Assembly: GCA_017437205.1 (NCBI GenBank)
Contig: JAFSBP010000073.1
Location: 1 to 18,623, forward strand
DNA from: Lachnospiraceae bacterium
GTDB taxonomy: Bacteria > Bacillota > Clostridia > Lachnospirales > Lachnospiraceae
DNA length: 18,623 nt
Direction: 5' to 3'
In this document: positions 1-6,623 of the stretch, piece by piece
Layout of the letters: each line of letters opens with the position of its first letter
How positions within the stretch are numbered: the first letter of the stretch is position 1
Notes under the pieces: generated by a model
What the model was told of the DNA's origin: nothing
Seen by the model: the letters and a program-made list of their open reading frames with translations, nothing else
The model's database searches: none
Position numbers and translations under genes: made by a program

Positions 1-734
1 ACTACGAGAGCGAACGGATGTGGGAGTTACATCTTTTATTGAAAAAGCAGTTAGAGAGGTATGGATTTGAAGTGATTCAGACCCGCGCAAAGCAGGAGGT
101 AAATTTGGGCGTTGAACTTCGCGGGCTGGTTGCAAAGGGATGCGATTTGTTTCTCTCACTTCATTCTAATGCAGTTGCTTCCTATACTATGGATGAAAAC
201 GTCGATTATCCGTTAGCATTTGTGCCGCTAAACGGCAGTGCGGATGAGCTGGGAAAACTTCTCTCAGAGATGGTGGCGAAAGTAATGGAAACCGAACAGA
301 ACGGGCGGGTTGCTACCAGAAGGTTCGATGAGGATGAAAACCGCGAGCTGGATTACTACGGAGTGATCAGAGGGGCCGTGTCGGTTGGTGTTCCGGCGAT
401 TCTTTTGGAACACTCATTTCACACCAACAGCCGGATTGTTCGATGGCTCCTTGATGATAAGAATCTGGAGAGGCTCGCAGCGGCGGAAGCGAGAGTGATC
501 GCGGAGTATTTTGGCGTCGGGGATGAACCGGAGGATTATCCGGAGTGGAAGGCAAGGATTGTCGGGGCAGAAGAACTAAATGTGCGTGAGACACCCAATG
601 GCGAGGTGATTGGTGTGATTTATTCGGTTACTGTAATTGGTGAAGCGCCTGATTCGGACGGAGATATATGGTATAAGGTTCGCATTGGTGATGGCAGGGA
701 GGGCTATGTGTGGCCTAAATATATTGAAAGATAA
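1..734 (+). CDS. N-acetylmuramoyl-L-alanine amidase (Amidase_3) with C-terminal SH3 domain, 5' partial
   Basis: The reading frame is open from base 3 (Tyr-Glu-Ser-Glu-Arg, then the Met at 18), so the gene starts upstream of the window and the Met at 18 is internal. The Amidase_3 fold is recognisable. The strand 'LFLSLHSNA' carries a zinc-ligand His at residue 49 (counted from the Met at 18), and 'LLEHSFHTN' carries the catalytic Glu at 131. The first zinc His and any signal peptide would lie in the missing part. Residues about 177-238 form a bacterial SH3 domain ('ELNVRETPNGEVIG' to 'GREGYVWPKYI'), which usually binds the cell wall. Enzymes of this family cleave the amide bond between MurNAc and L-Ala during cell separation, sporulation, germination or wall turnover. 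Which of these applies cannot be told from the fragment. Confidence 0.88.
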   Translation, partial: YESERMWELHLLLKKQLERYGFEVIQTRAKQEVNLGVELRGLVAKGCDLFLSLHSNAVASYTMDENVDYPLAFVPLNGSADELGKLLSEMVAKVMETEQNGRVATRRFDEDENRELDYYGVIRGAVSVGVPAILLEHSFHTNSRIVRWLLDDKNLERLAAAEARVIAEYFGVGDEPEDYPEWKARIVGAEELNVRETPNGEVIGVIYSVTVIGEAPDSDGDIWYKVRIGDGREGYVWPKYIER

Positions 735-742
735 GCTGCGTA

Positions 743-780
743 AAAAAAGAGTGGGCGCCGATAAAGAGACTCGGCGCCCA
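743..780 (-). terminator. Rho-independent terminator of the minus-strand ABC operon
   Basis: A perfect 10-bp GC-rich stem (752-761 with 771-780) closes a 9-nt loop. Read on the minus strand it is followed by a run of seven T (complement of 742-748), which makes it a strong terminator for the importer operon ending at 815. On the plus strand only TTTAA follows, so it would end the amidase transcript less efficiently. Confidence 0.85.
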
Positions 781-814
781 TTTAAGGAAAATGAAAGATG
801 AAAAGGGAATGTCA

Positions 815-1609
815 TTAGGATAAGAGAAGTTTGTCGTCCGCCTCATCGGAACCGCTGGCCTGGCTGAATAGTGCAAGCAGCTGTTCTACGGTGAGGTTTT
901 TCTTTTCCTCCCCTGATACATCTACCACGATGTGTCCGTCGTACATCATGATGAGGCGGTCGCCGTGAGCGATGGCGTCACGCATGTTGTGGGTGATCAT
1001 CAACGTGGTCAGATTGTTTTGGGCGACAATACGGTCGGTGGCATCCAATACCTTCTGTGCGGTTTTGGGGTCCAGTGCCGCTGTGTGCTCGTCCAGCAAA
1101 AGAAGCTTCGGTTTGCGCAGGGTGGCCATCAAAAGGGTCAATGCCTGTCGTTGTCCGCCGGAGAGGAGACCGACTTTCGCGGTCAGACGATCCTCAAGGC
1201 CAAGATCAAGTTCAGCCAGTGCCTTTTGATATTCTGCACGTTCAGCCTTTGTGATACCGGAGCGAAGCGTGCGGGGGTTGCCGCGGCGGGCTGCCAGTGC
1301 CATGTTTTCCTCAATCTGCATGGTAGCGGCAGTGCCCATCATGGGGTCCTGGAAAACGCGGCCGATGTATTTAGCGCGCTTGTACTCGGGAAGATGGGTG
1401 ACATCGATTCCGTCAATAATGATGGAGCCGGAGTCAACGCCGTATACACCTGCAACGGCATTGAGCATGGTACTTTTGCCTGCGCCGTTGCCTCCGATGA
1501 CGGTGACAAATTCGCCGTCCTTTAAGGTAAGAGAGAGGTTTTTCAGTGCCTTCTTTTCGTTTACTGTTCCTGCATTGAAGGTTTTGCAGATATTATTGAT
1601 TTCGAGCAT
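815..1609 (-). CDS. ABC transporter ATP-binding protein, TrpZ-like
   Basis: This 264-aa ATPase energises the importer encoded with the two genes upstream of it. Visible motifs are Walker A 'GGNGAGKST' (39-47), Q-loop 'VFQDP' near 86-89, signature 'LSGGQRQ' (149-155), Walker B 'LLLLDEH' (169-175, catalytic Glu174) and H-loop His207. The His after the Walker B Glu, in 'DEHTAALDP', is typical of the TrpZ/unknown-substrate group that pairs with ABC_sub_bind lipoproteins. The ATG at 1609 has a strong upstream AGGGAGG with 9-nt spacing and follows the permease stop by 2 nt, so the two genes are translationally coupled. The substrate cannot be read from the ATPase. Family members have been linked to tryptophan or other aromatic amino acids. 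Confidence 0.9.
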   Translation of the reverse strand: MLEINNICKTFNAGTVNEKKALKNLSLTLKDGEFVTVIGGNGAGKSTMLNAVAGVYGVDSGSIIIDGIDVTHLPEYKRAKYIGRVFQDPMMGTAATMQIEENMALAARRGNPRTLRSGITKAERAEYQKALAELDLGLEDRLTAKVGLLSGGQRQALTLLMATLRKPKLLLLDEHTAALDPKTAQKVLDATDRIVAQNNLTTLMITHNMRDAIAHGDRLIMMYDGHIVVDVSGEEKKNLTVEQLLALFSQASGSDEADDKLLLS

Positions 1610-1611
1610 GT

Positions 1612-2550
1612 TCAGGCACCTCCCTTATGAATTTTTTTTGATTGGAACATTCCTTTTGCACGAAGATTAGGTACGGTCAGGAAGATTGCAACGATAACGG
1701 CGGAAATCAGTTTCATGTAGTTGGAATCAATGTTACTAAAACTGATTACTGCCTGAATTACTACATAGTAGATAATCGCGCCGAGGGATACGGCAAGCAG
1801 TTTCAGCGCAAAGTTGGTAAAGAGTTTGCTGAATACTACCTCACCGATGATCACTGCAGCTAAACCGATAACGATGGCACCGCGTCCCATGTTAATGTCT
1901 GCGAAACTGTTATACTGAGCTAAAAGCGCACCGGAGAGAGCGACAAGGCCGTTAGAGAGCATAAGTCCAAGTACTTTGTTCAGATTTGTGTTGATTCCCT
2001 GTGCGCGAGCCATGTTTTCGTTGGCTCCGGTGGCACGGATGGATGCGCCGCGCTCAGTTCCGAAAAACCAATAGAGAATAGCAATCACAACCAAAGTGAA
2101 CAAACCGACAACAAAAATTGGATGCTGATAAAACGGACGGTTTCCTTTGCTCACATCGCTTAAGTAACGGAGGGAGACAATCAAAGGGTGAACATTAACG
2201 TTCATTGACTGGTTCGCCTTCATACCCATAATCGCCAGATTGATGGACCACAGTCCCAGTTGAGTGAGGATTCCGGAGAGGATGGCGGGGATTCCGCAGG
2301 TAGTGTGGAAAAAACCGGTTACTAGGCCGGTCAGCATGCCGACCAATACGGCACAGAGAATTGCGAACCAGGGATTTTGTCCGGACACAATCATCACAGC
2401 ACAGACAGCACCGCCGGTACAGAAGGAACCGTCGACGGTCAAATCTGCGATATCAAGAAGTTTGTAGGTGATATAGACACCGATTGCCATGATTCCCCAG
2501 ATGAGGCCTTGGGCAACAGAGCCGGGGAATGCGTTGATAAAACTCATCAT
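1612..2550 (-). CDS. ABC transporter permease, branched-chain/TrpY-like (BPD_transp_2)
   Basis: A hydrophobic protein of about 312 aa with many membrane segments, including 'LIWGIMAIGVYITYKLLDIADLTVDGSF' near the N-terminus and the cytoplasmic-loop stretch 'GTERGASIRATGANENMARAQGI', a permease-ATPase coupling region of this family. It forms the membrane channel of the importer. The frame extends upstream to 2586, but I chose the ATG at 2550: GGAGG lies 11 nt before it and overlaps the upstream in-frame ATG at 2568. The adjacent ATG at 2547 is equally possible. An 11-bp hairpin lies between this gene and the lipoprotein gene. The substrate is unproven; relatives are annotated as tryptophan permeases. 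Confidence 0.88.
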   Translation of the reverse strand: MMSFINAFPGSVAQGLIWGIMAIGVYITYKLLDIADLTVDGSFCTGGAVCAVMIVSGQNPWFAILCAVLVGMLTGLVTGFFHTTCGIPAILSGILTQLGLWSINLAIMGMKANQSMNVNVHPLIVSLRYLSDVSKGNRPFYQHPIFVVGLFTLVVIAILYWFFGTERGASIRATGANENMARAQGINTNLNKVLGLMLSNGLVALSGALLAQYNSFADINMGRGAIVIGLAAVIIGEVVFSKLFTNFALKLLAVSLGAIIYYVVIQAVISFSNIDSNYMKLISAVIVAIFLTVPNLRAKGMFQSKKIHKGGA

Positions 2551-2583
2551 AAATGTATTGTCCTCCATTTCATGACAGATAAA

Positions 2584-2615
2584 CACAGCGGGAAGGGAGT
2601 TCCTTTCCCGCTGTG
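2584..2615 (-). other. Intercistronic stem-loop between binding-protein and permease genes
   Basis: A perfect 11-bp inverted repeat (2584-2594 with 2605-2615, 10-nt loop) begins 12 nt after the stop of the lipoprotein gene. On the minus strand it is followed only by TTTATC, so it is at best a leaky terminator. Hairpins here commonly protect the upstream mRNA segment and give an excess of binding protein over membrane parts. The function is inferred from position. Confidence 0.6.
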
Positions 2616-2627
2616 AAATAATCGTTT

Positions 2628-3575
2628 TTACTTAATTGCTTCGTAACCTGTAACAGGAGTGATTCCGAGTGCTGCACACATATCAGCGTTGTACTTAGCA
2701 GTGGCAGTAGCGTATTCAATGGGCATCTCCTCAATCTTTGCTTCGCCCTTCAAAATCTTGATCGCCATCTGACCGGTAGCTACGCCTAAGTCATAGTAGC
2801 TGATGGAAAGGGTAGCAACACCTGCGATCTTGCAGATACCTTCCTCGCCGGCAATGATCGGAACCTTTGCGGGCTGGCAGATGCCATCGATCAAAGCTGC
2901 GTTGGAAGCAACGGTATTATCGGTGGGAACATAGATCACATCGCTGTTTGCGGCTGCGTTCTGGGTTACCTGTGCAACATCGTTAGTGTCGGTGAAAGAG
3001 TAGCGGGTGCAGGTGTAGCCTAAAGCCTTCAGTTCGGTTTCCATGACATCAATCTGATACTGGCTGTTAGCTTCGCCGGAGCAGTAGAGAAGACCTACAT
3101 TCTTTGCCTCGGGGAACCATGCCTTAACCATGGCTGCTTGATCCTTCAGAGGAGCAAGGTCGGAGGTTCCGGAAACATTGGTGCCAACGGTACCATTAAA
3201 ATCTTTCAGACTCAGTGCAACACCATACTCGGTAACGGAGGTTCCAAGGATCGGGATATCACCGGTCGCAGCGGCAGCTGCCTGAAGAGCAGGAGTTGCA
3301 TTTGCCATGATCAGGTCTACATTTTCTGAAACAAATGTGGTTGCGATGGTACCGCACATTGCAGCGTCATTTGCTGCGTTCTGCTCTTTGAAGACAACCT
3401 TATCGCCAAACTCAGCGATCAGAGTATCTTTGAACCCTTTGGTCGCCGCATCAAGCGCATCGTGAGTTACCAGCTGGCAGATACCGATCACATATTTGTC
3501 ATCTTTTTTCTGGCAGGCGGTCATGGAAATGACCATCATCATGATACAAAATACTGCAAGTAATTTACGTTTCAT
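2628..3575 (-). CDS. ABC transporter substrate-binding lipoprotein, TrpX-like (ABC_sub_bind)
   Basis: A 315-aa extracytoplasmic solute receptor. Residues 1-21 are a lipoprotein signal: 'MKRK', a hydrophobic core, and lipobox 'SMTAC' with Cys21 as the lipidation site. The mature part has the two-lobed fold of PF04392 proteins, with 'VIGICQLVTHDALDAATKGF' at the first strand and 'YVPTDNTVASN' in the second lobe. It is the first gene of the operon (lipoprotein, permease, ATPase), the usual order for TrpXYZ-type importers. The ATG at 3575 is preceded by GGGAGAAAAGAAAG. Unlike several known trpXYZ operons I see no T-box in the leader; instead the promoter carries tandem repeats. The likely ligand is an amino acid, perhaps aromatic, which is family-based inference only. 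Confidence 0.88.
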   Translation of the reverse strand: MKRKLLAVFCIMMMVISMTACQKKDDKYVIGICQLVTHDALDAATKGFKDTLIAEFGDKVVFKEQNAANDAAMCGTIATTFVSENVDLIMANATPALQAAAAATGDIPILGTSVTEYGVALSLKDFNGTVGTNVSGTSDLAPLKDQAAMVKAWFPEAKNVGLLYCSGEANSQYQIDVMETELKALGYTCTRYSFTDTNDVAQVTQNAAANSDVIYVPTDNTVASNAALIDGICQPAKVPIIAGEEGICKIAGVATLSISYYDLGVATGQMAIKILKGEAKIEEMPIEYATATAKYNADMCAALGITPVTGYEAIK

Positions 3576-3614
3576 CTTTCTTTTCTCCCTTTATGTAGAT
3601 TTGAAGATTTTGTT

Positions 3615-3650
3615 GCTTTAAAGTATAACGCTTTAAAGTAATAAAGTCAA
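3615..3650 (-). promoter_or_regulatory. Promoter with tandem 11-bp operator-like repeats for the ABC operon
   Basis: On the minus strand there is a -35 TTGACT (3645-3650), a 17-bp spacer and a -10 TATACT (3622-3627). Two perfect direct repeats, GCTTTAAAGTA on the plus strand (3615-3625 and 3630-3640), are spaced by 15 bp and cover the spacer and -10. Each contains the 8-bp palindrome CTTTAAAG. This is the layout expected of a repressor site; the regulator is unknown. Confidence 0.75.
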
Positions 3651-3733
3651 GCGAAAAAATGACGGAAAATATAAAAAAATAGATGCCATTTTCACGTATT
3701 TTCACAATGAGTTTCCAGTTATGGAAAAGTATC

Positions 3734-3762
3734 TTGACAGCAGAGGAGGCCAATGGTATAGT
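3734..3762 (+). promoter_or_regulatory. Sigma-A promoter of the FMN riboswitch-ribU operon
   Basis: A consensus -35 TTGACA (3734-3739), a 17-bp spacer and a -10 TATAGT (3757-3762) place the start of transcription near 3769, just before the riboswitch. Confidence 0.85.
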
Positions 3763-3786
3763 AACGGTGAATTGAAAAAGAAAATG

Positions 3787-3931
3787 TCTTCAGGGCAGGG
3801 TGAGATTCCCGACCGGCGGTAAGCCTTTGATGAGCACAGATTGCAGCATTAAAAGGATGAGTCCGCGAGCGTGAGAGCGCAGGATTTGGTGAGATTCCAA
3901 AACCGACAGTACAGTCTGGATGGAAGAAGAT
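3787..3931 (+). promoter_or_regulatory. FMN riboswitch (RFN element)
   Basis: The conserved RFN blocks are present in order: 'CAGGGCAGGGTGAGATTCCC' after TCTTC, then 'GACCGGCGGTAAGCC', 'GATGAGTCCGCGAGCG', 'GGATTTGGTGAGATTCC', and 'CCGACAGTACAGTCTGGATG' before GAAGA. TCTTC and GAAGA close helix P1. FMN binding should favour the downstream terminator and switch off ribU and the kinase gene. Confidence 0.96.
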
Positions 3932-3965
3932 GGGCGCGGTCTTTTTTGCTGCGTGCGCGTATGTG

Positions 3966-4004
3966 ATGCCTGAGGACGTTTCGTCTTTAGGTATTTTTGT
4001 TTTT
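3966..4004 (+). terminator. Riboswitch-controlled terminator before ribU
   Basis: A 13-bp stem (3966-3978 with 3982-3994, three G-U pairs, TTT loop) is followed by TTTTTGTTTTT. It ends before the ribU ribosome binding site (AGGAGGA, 4014-4020), so control is by premature termination, not by hiding the ribosome site. Confidence 0.85.
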
Positions 4005-4027
4005 AATACATATAGGAGGAAGAATTG

Positions 4028-4675
4028 ATGAATGATAAAGTGAAACAAATCGTTACGCTGGGAATGCTCAGCGCAATTGCCTATGTTGCAGTGTTTTTTC
4101 TGCGGATTCCTGTGGTACTGTTTTTGAAATATGAGCCGAAGGATGTGGTAATCACCATCGGAGGACTGATTTTCGGACCTGTGGCCTCGCTGATTATTTC
4201 GGTGGTGGTGTCTCTGGTTGAATTATTTACGATCAGTGAAACCGGTCTCTGGGGGCTTTTGATGAATGTGCTGTCTACCTGTTCCTTTGCCTGTGTCGCT
4301 GCGTGGGTATATAAAAAGAAGCACAGTATGCGAGGCGCGGTCATGGGACTCGTTGCCGGCGTCTGCGTGATGGTTCCGGTGATGCTTTTGTGGAATTATC
4401 TGATCACTCCGATTTATATGGGACAGCCGAGAGAAGCAGTGGAAGCGCTTTTGCTGCCCGCATTTTTGCCCTTTAACCTGTTTAAGGGCGTGATGAACGC
4501 GGCGTTGACGCTGTTTCTTTATAAACCGGTGGTTCGTGGGCTGAGAAAAGCGTCACTGATTCCTGAGACAAAGACAGGCGGCTCCGGTACAAAAAAGCTG
4601 GCGGTGCTTCCGGTTGTTCTGGTATTTTTAGTGACAGGCGTTTTGATCCTGCTGGTAATGAAGGGGATAATTTGA
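4028..4675 (+). CDS. ribU: Riboflavin ECF transporter S component RibU
   Basis: A 215-aa integral membrane protein that binds riboflavin and delivers it through a shared ECF module (EcfA/EcfA'/EcfT), encoded elsewhere. The sequence matches the RibU family: 'LKYEPKDVVITIGGLIFGP' after the first helix, hydrophobic helices throughout, and the conserved 'FNLFKGVMNAALT' near the C-terminus. The start is the ATG at 4028, 7 nt after AGGAGGA; an upstream in-frame TTG at 4025 is too close to that site. The FMN riboswitch and terminator directly upstream support the substrate independently of the protein. Its stop overlaps the start of the kinase gene (TGATG), so the two are co-translated. Confidence 0.95.
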   Translation: MNDKVKQIVTLGMLSAIAYVAVFFLRIPVVLFLKYEPKDVVITIGGLIFGPVASLIISVVVSLVELFTISETGLWGLLMNVLSTCSFACVAAWVYKKKHSMRGAVMGLVAGVCVMVPVMLLWNYLITPIYMGQPREAVEALLLPAFLPFNLFKGVMNAALTLFLYKPVVRGLRKASLIPETKTGGSGTKKLAVLPVVLVFLVTGVLILLVMKGII

Positions 4676-5055
4676 TGGATAAGATGTTATGTTGTCTTAA
4701 GGGAAAGGTGGTACACGGTCAGGCAAAAGGCAGGACCGTGGGAATGCCGACGGCGAATCTTTCTGTGAAATCAGAGGATGAACTTCCGGTGCCGGGTGTT
4801 TATGCCAGCCGCGTCCTGATTGGAGACGAATCGTTTCTCGGAGTGACCAATGTGGGAACCCGACCGTCGGTGGATGACCGGGAGGAAATCACGGTGGAGA
4901 CACTCATTTTGGATTTCGACAGGGAGATTTACGGACAGGAGATCCGGTTGGAGATATATGAATATCTGCGGCCGGTGGAGCGGATGGAATCGCTGAAGGC
5001 CGTCCAATGCCAGGTGGAAAAGGACAGCCTTCGGGTGAGAGAACTATTTTCATAG
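4675..5055 (+). CDS. Stand-alone riboflavin kinase (flavokinase domain only)
   Basis: The 126-aa protein covers only the flavokinase domain (PF01687) normally found at the C-terminus of bifunctional RibF; the N-terminal FAD synthetase half is absent. It should phosphorylate riboflavin to FMN with ATP. Visible motifs are 'GRTVGMPTAN' (19-28) with the nucleotide/Mg-binding PTAN, 'GVTNVGTRPS' (56-65), and 'VETLILDF' with the probable catalytic Glu75. The start ATG at 4675 overlaps the ribU stop by one base and has AAGGGG 8 nt upstream; an in-frame TTG at 4672 is less likely. Co-translation with RibU suggests metabolic trapping: riboflavin entering the cell is phosphorylated at once. FAD synthesis would need a separate RibF elsewhere, which is inferred. 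The protein is about the size of archaeal or eukaryotic-type monofunctional kinases but has the bacterial motifs. Confidence 0.88.
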   Translation: MDKMLCCLKGKVVHGQAKGRTVGMPTANLSVKSEDELPVPGVYASRVLIGDESFLGVTNVGTRPSVDDREEITVETLILDFDREIYGQEIRLEIYEYLRPVERMESLKAVQCQVEKDSLRVRELFS

Positions 5056-5059
5056 AATA

Positions 5060-6211
5060 CTATTCTTCGGACGTTTCCGCTTTCTGTGCGATCGTCCGCA
5101 CATTGATGCCGTTGACCTGAATATGGTCATCCACGGCAATGACTAGACATTGACGTCCGTCAATTACACGTGTCTCAATCAAGTCAGCTCGATCCGGGCT
5201 GACTTTTATAATGATGTCAGGAGTTTCAATCTCAAATTTTTTGGTGACGGCAATGTTGTTAGCCAGAAGCTCGGTGCGCTCCCCGGCTTCCTCGTCGTAC
5301 ACCTGCTCAAAGTGATCCAGTCTGTCCTCGTCCACACCGCTCATGGACAGGATGCGGCGAACATCGGGCTTGGAGAGCACTAAGGGCTCTGGATTGTCCT
5401 TTTGTTCCTCGATCAGCTCGTTGATCTGCTCGTGGATGTTGCAGATCGCTTCATAATCGCCCTCGTCACCCAGCGTCTCCGCCAGAATGATATTGAATGT
5501 GGATTTCTGGGTTTTCGGTGTCATGGGGACAGCTGCGCCCAGGATTCTTTCCAGATAGTCGGGCTGTTCATCCTCAGGATTCTTTGCGTAAGCGATCACC
5601 TGATGGATGTCAGCGCTTCTGTCCACGAAGGCCGGGAAAAGGAAGCCGCGCATCGGAGCCTCAACTACCCAGTCGCGAATTCGGTTCTCAATCACATTTT
5701 CCACCTCATTGTAGGCAAGCCCCGCCTTGCTCATATTCACCGGGCAGATGCTGCACAGGATGTGGTCGTAGACATTATCTGAGGCATCATACATTTCCAG
5801 GCCGTCACTTGATTTTCCGGGAATATCGTATGTACCGTGGATCAGAATAATATAGTAGTTCTCACCGTAGTGGAAGGACTCAATGATGCGGTCATAAAAT
5901 TCCTCCACCAGCATATCGTCATCCAGTTTGCTGGCGCGCAGCTTCATCAGGAAGTCCTGGGTGCCGTCCGGCATCTCTGCGTCGGTGGGAAAATCCATGT
6001 AGACAAGGTTCTTTCCGGGAGTTCCGGATAATGTCTGCTTAAATAGGGTGAAATATTTAAATTCTTCCTCCTCGGGGAGGGAGAGGAATGCTGCCTTTGA
6101 GACAAACTTCTTTGTCTTTTCGTGATCAACGTAGCAGCCGCAGATGCGGTTGATGCAGCAACGTTCGGGGGTGAATTGTTTTCGGATTTCAAGGATATCT
6201 TTTTTATTCAT
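5060..6211 (-). CDS. DUF4317 family protein of unknown function
   Basis: A 383-aa soluble, acidic protein that I recognise as DUF4317, a family common in Lachnospiraceae and related Clostridia. It begins 'MNKKDILEIRKQFTPERCCINRICGCYVD', with a conserved Cys-rich stretch (CC..ICGC) near residues 18-26 that could be a redox or metal site. No signal peptide or membrane segment is visible. The C-terminal part includes 'VLSKPDVRRILSMSGVDEDRL', which looks like a helical segment, and a final domain 'IIIKVSPDRADLIETRVIDGRQCLVIAVDD'. It is a single gene with its own promoter and converges on the riboflavin kinase gene with 4 bp between stop codons. No function is assigned; neighbouring genes do not suggest one. 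Confidence 0.85.
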   Translation of the reverse strand: MNKKDILEIRKQFTPERCCINRICGCYVDHEKTKKFVSKAAFLSLPEEEEFKYFTLFKQTLSGTPGKNLVYMDFPTDAEMPDGTQDFLMKLRASKLDDDMLVEEFYDRIIESFHYGENYYIILIHGTYDIPGKSSDGLEMYDASDNVYDHILCSICPVNMSKAGLAYNEVENVIENRIRDWVVEAPMRGFLFPAFVDRSADIHQVIAYAKNPEDEQPDYLERILGAAVPMTPKTQKSTFNIILAETLGDEGDYEAICNIHEQINELIEEQKDNPEPLVLSKPDVRRILSMSGVDEDRLDHFEQVYDEEAGERTELLANNIAVTKKFEIETPDIIIKVSPDRADLIETRVIDGRQCLVIAVDDHIQVNGINVRTIAQKAETSEE

Positions 6212-6254
6212 AAGAACTCACTTTCTGAATATAGGTCATTTTTTGTCGCAATTC

Positions 6255-6283
6255 ATTGTAACATAACCGTAGAAAAAATGCAA
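6255..6283 (-). promoter_or_regulatory. Probable sigma-A promoter of the DUF4317 gene
   Basis: On the minus strand TTGCAT (6278-6283) and TACAAT (6255-6260) are separated by 17 bp, about 45 bp upstream of the ATG at 6211. Confidence 0.6.
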
Positions 6284-6332
6284 AGAATATCGAATGAAAT
6301 TTTGGACGGCGGGGGGAAAGGAAAAAAATTGG

Positions 6333-6361
6333 TTGACATTTCATGGAATTAGTTGTAGACT
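6333..6361 (+). promoter_or_regulatory. Sigma-A promoter of the TPP riboswitch operon
   Basis: Consensus -35 TTGACA (6333-6338), 17-bp spacer, and -10 TAGACT (6356-6361), just upstream of the TPP element. Confidence 0.78.
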
Positions 6362-6373
6362 ATACACAAATTG

Positions 6374-6464
6374 AAAAGGGGGGCTGGATGAAGTCCGGCT
6401 GAGAGGAGGACCGTATGTTCTCGACCCTGGAACCTGATCTGGATAATGCCAGCGTAGGAACGTA
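6374..6464 (+). promoter_or_regulatory. TPP riboswitch (THI element)
   Basis: Conserved THI-box blocks are present: 'GGCTGAGAGG' (6397-6406), then 'GACCCTGGAACCTGATCTGG' (6423-6442), then 'ATAATGCCAGCGTAGGAACG'. The CTGAGA and CCTGATCTGG...AATGCCAGCG segments form the pyrimidine- and pyrophosphate-sensing helices. Bound thiamine pyrophosphate should switch off the downstream importer genes. Confidence 0.95.
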
Positions 6465-6485
6465 TCGTCTTATTGATGTTATTTT

Positions 6486-6516
6486 ACCGCTCGGAGTTGT
6501 CCGGGCGGTTTTGTTT
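6486..6516 (+). terminator. Riboswitch-controlled terminator before the thiamine operon
   Basis: A 10-bp stem (6486-6495 with 6500-6509, one G-U pair, loop GTTG) is followed by TTTTGTTT. Position and shape fit the expression platform of the TPP riboswitch. A further 107 nt of untranslated RNA separate it from the first gene; apart from the ribosome site I see no clear structure there. Confidence 0.82.
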
Positions 6517-6623
6517 ATAACAGCGAGTCGGGCAGCCAAGGCGCCAGACTGCACGGCTTTGTTACACATACCCCCGGCAAACCCTTTCAATTTGAATATT
6601 TTGTCAGAAAAGGAGAACGAATC

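Noticed and set aside
932..1525. A 197-aa plus-strand reading frame
   Set aside because: It is antisense to the ABC ATPase gene with intact Walker and signature motifs.
3576..3660. Possible T-box or other riboswitch before the TrpX-like gene
   Set aside because: The distance from promoter to start codon is about 50 nt, too short, and no T-box sequence is present.
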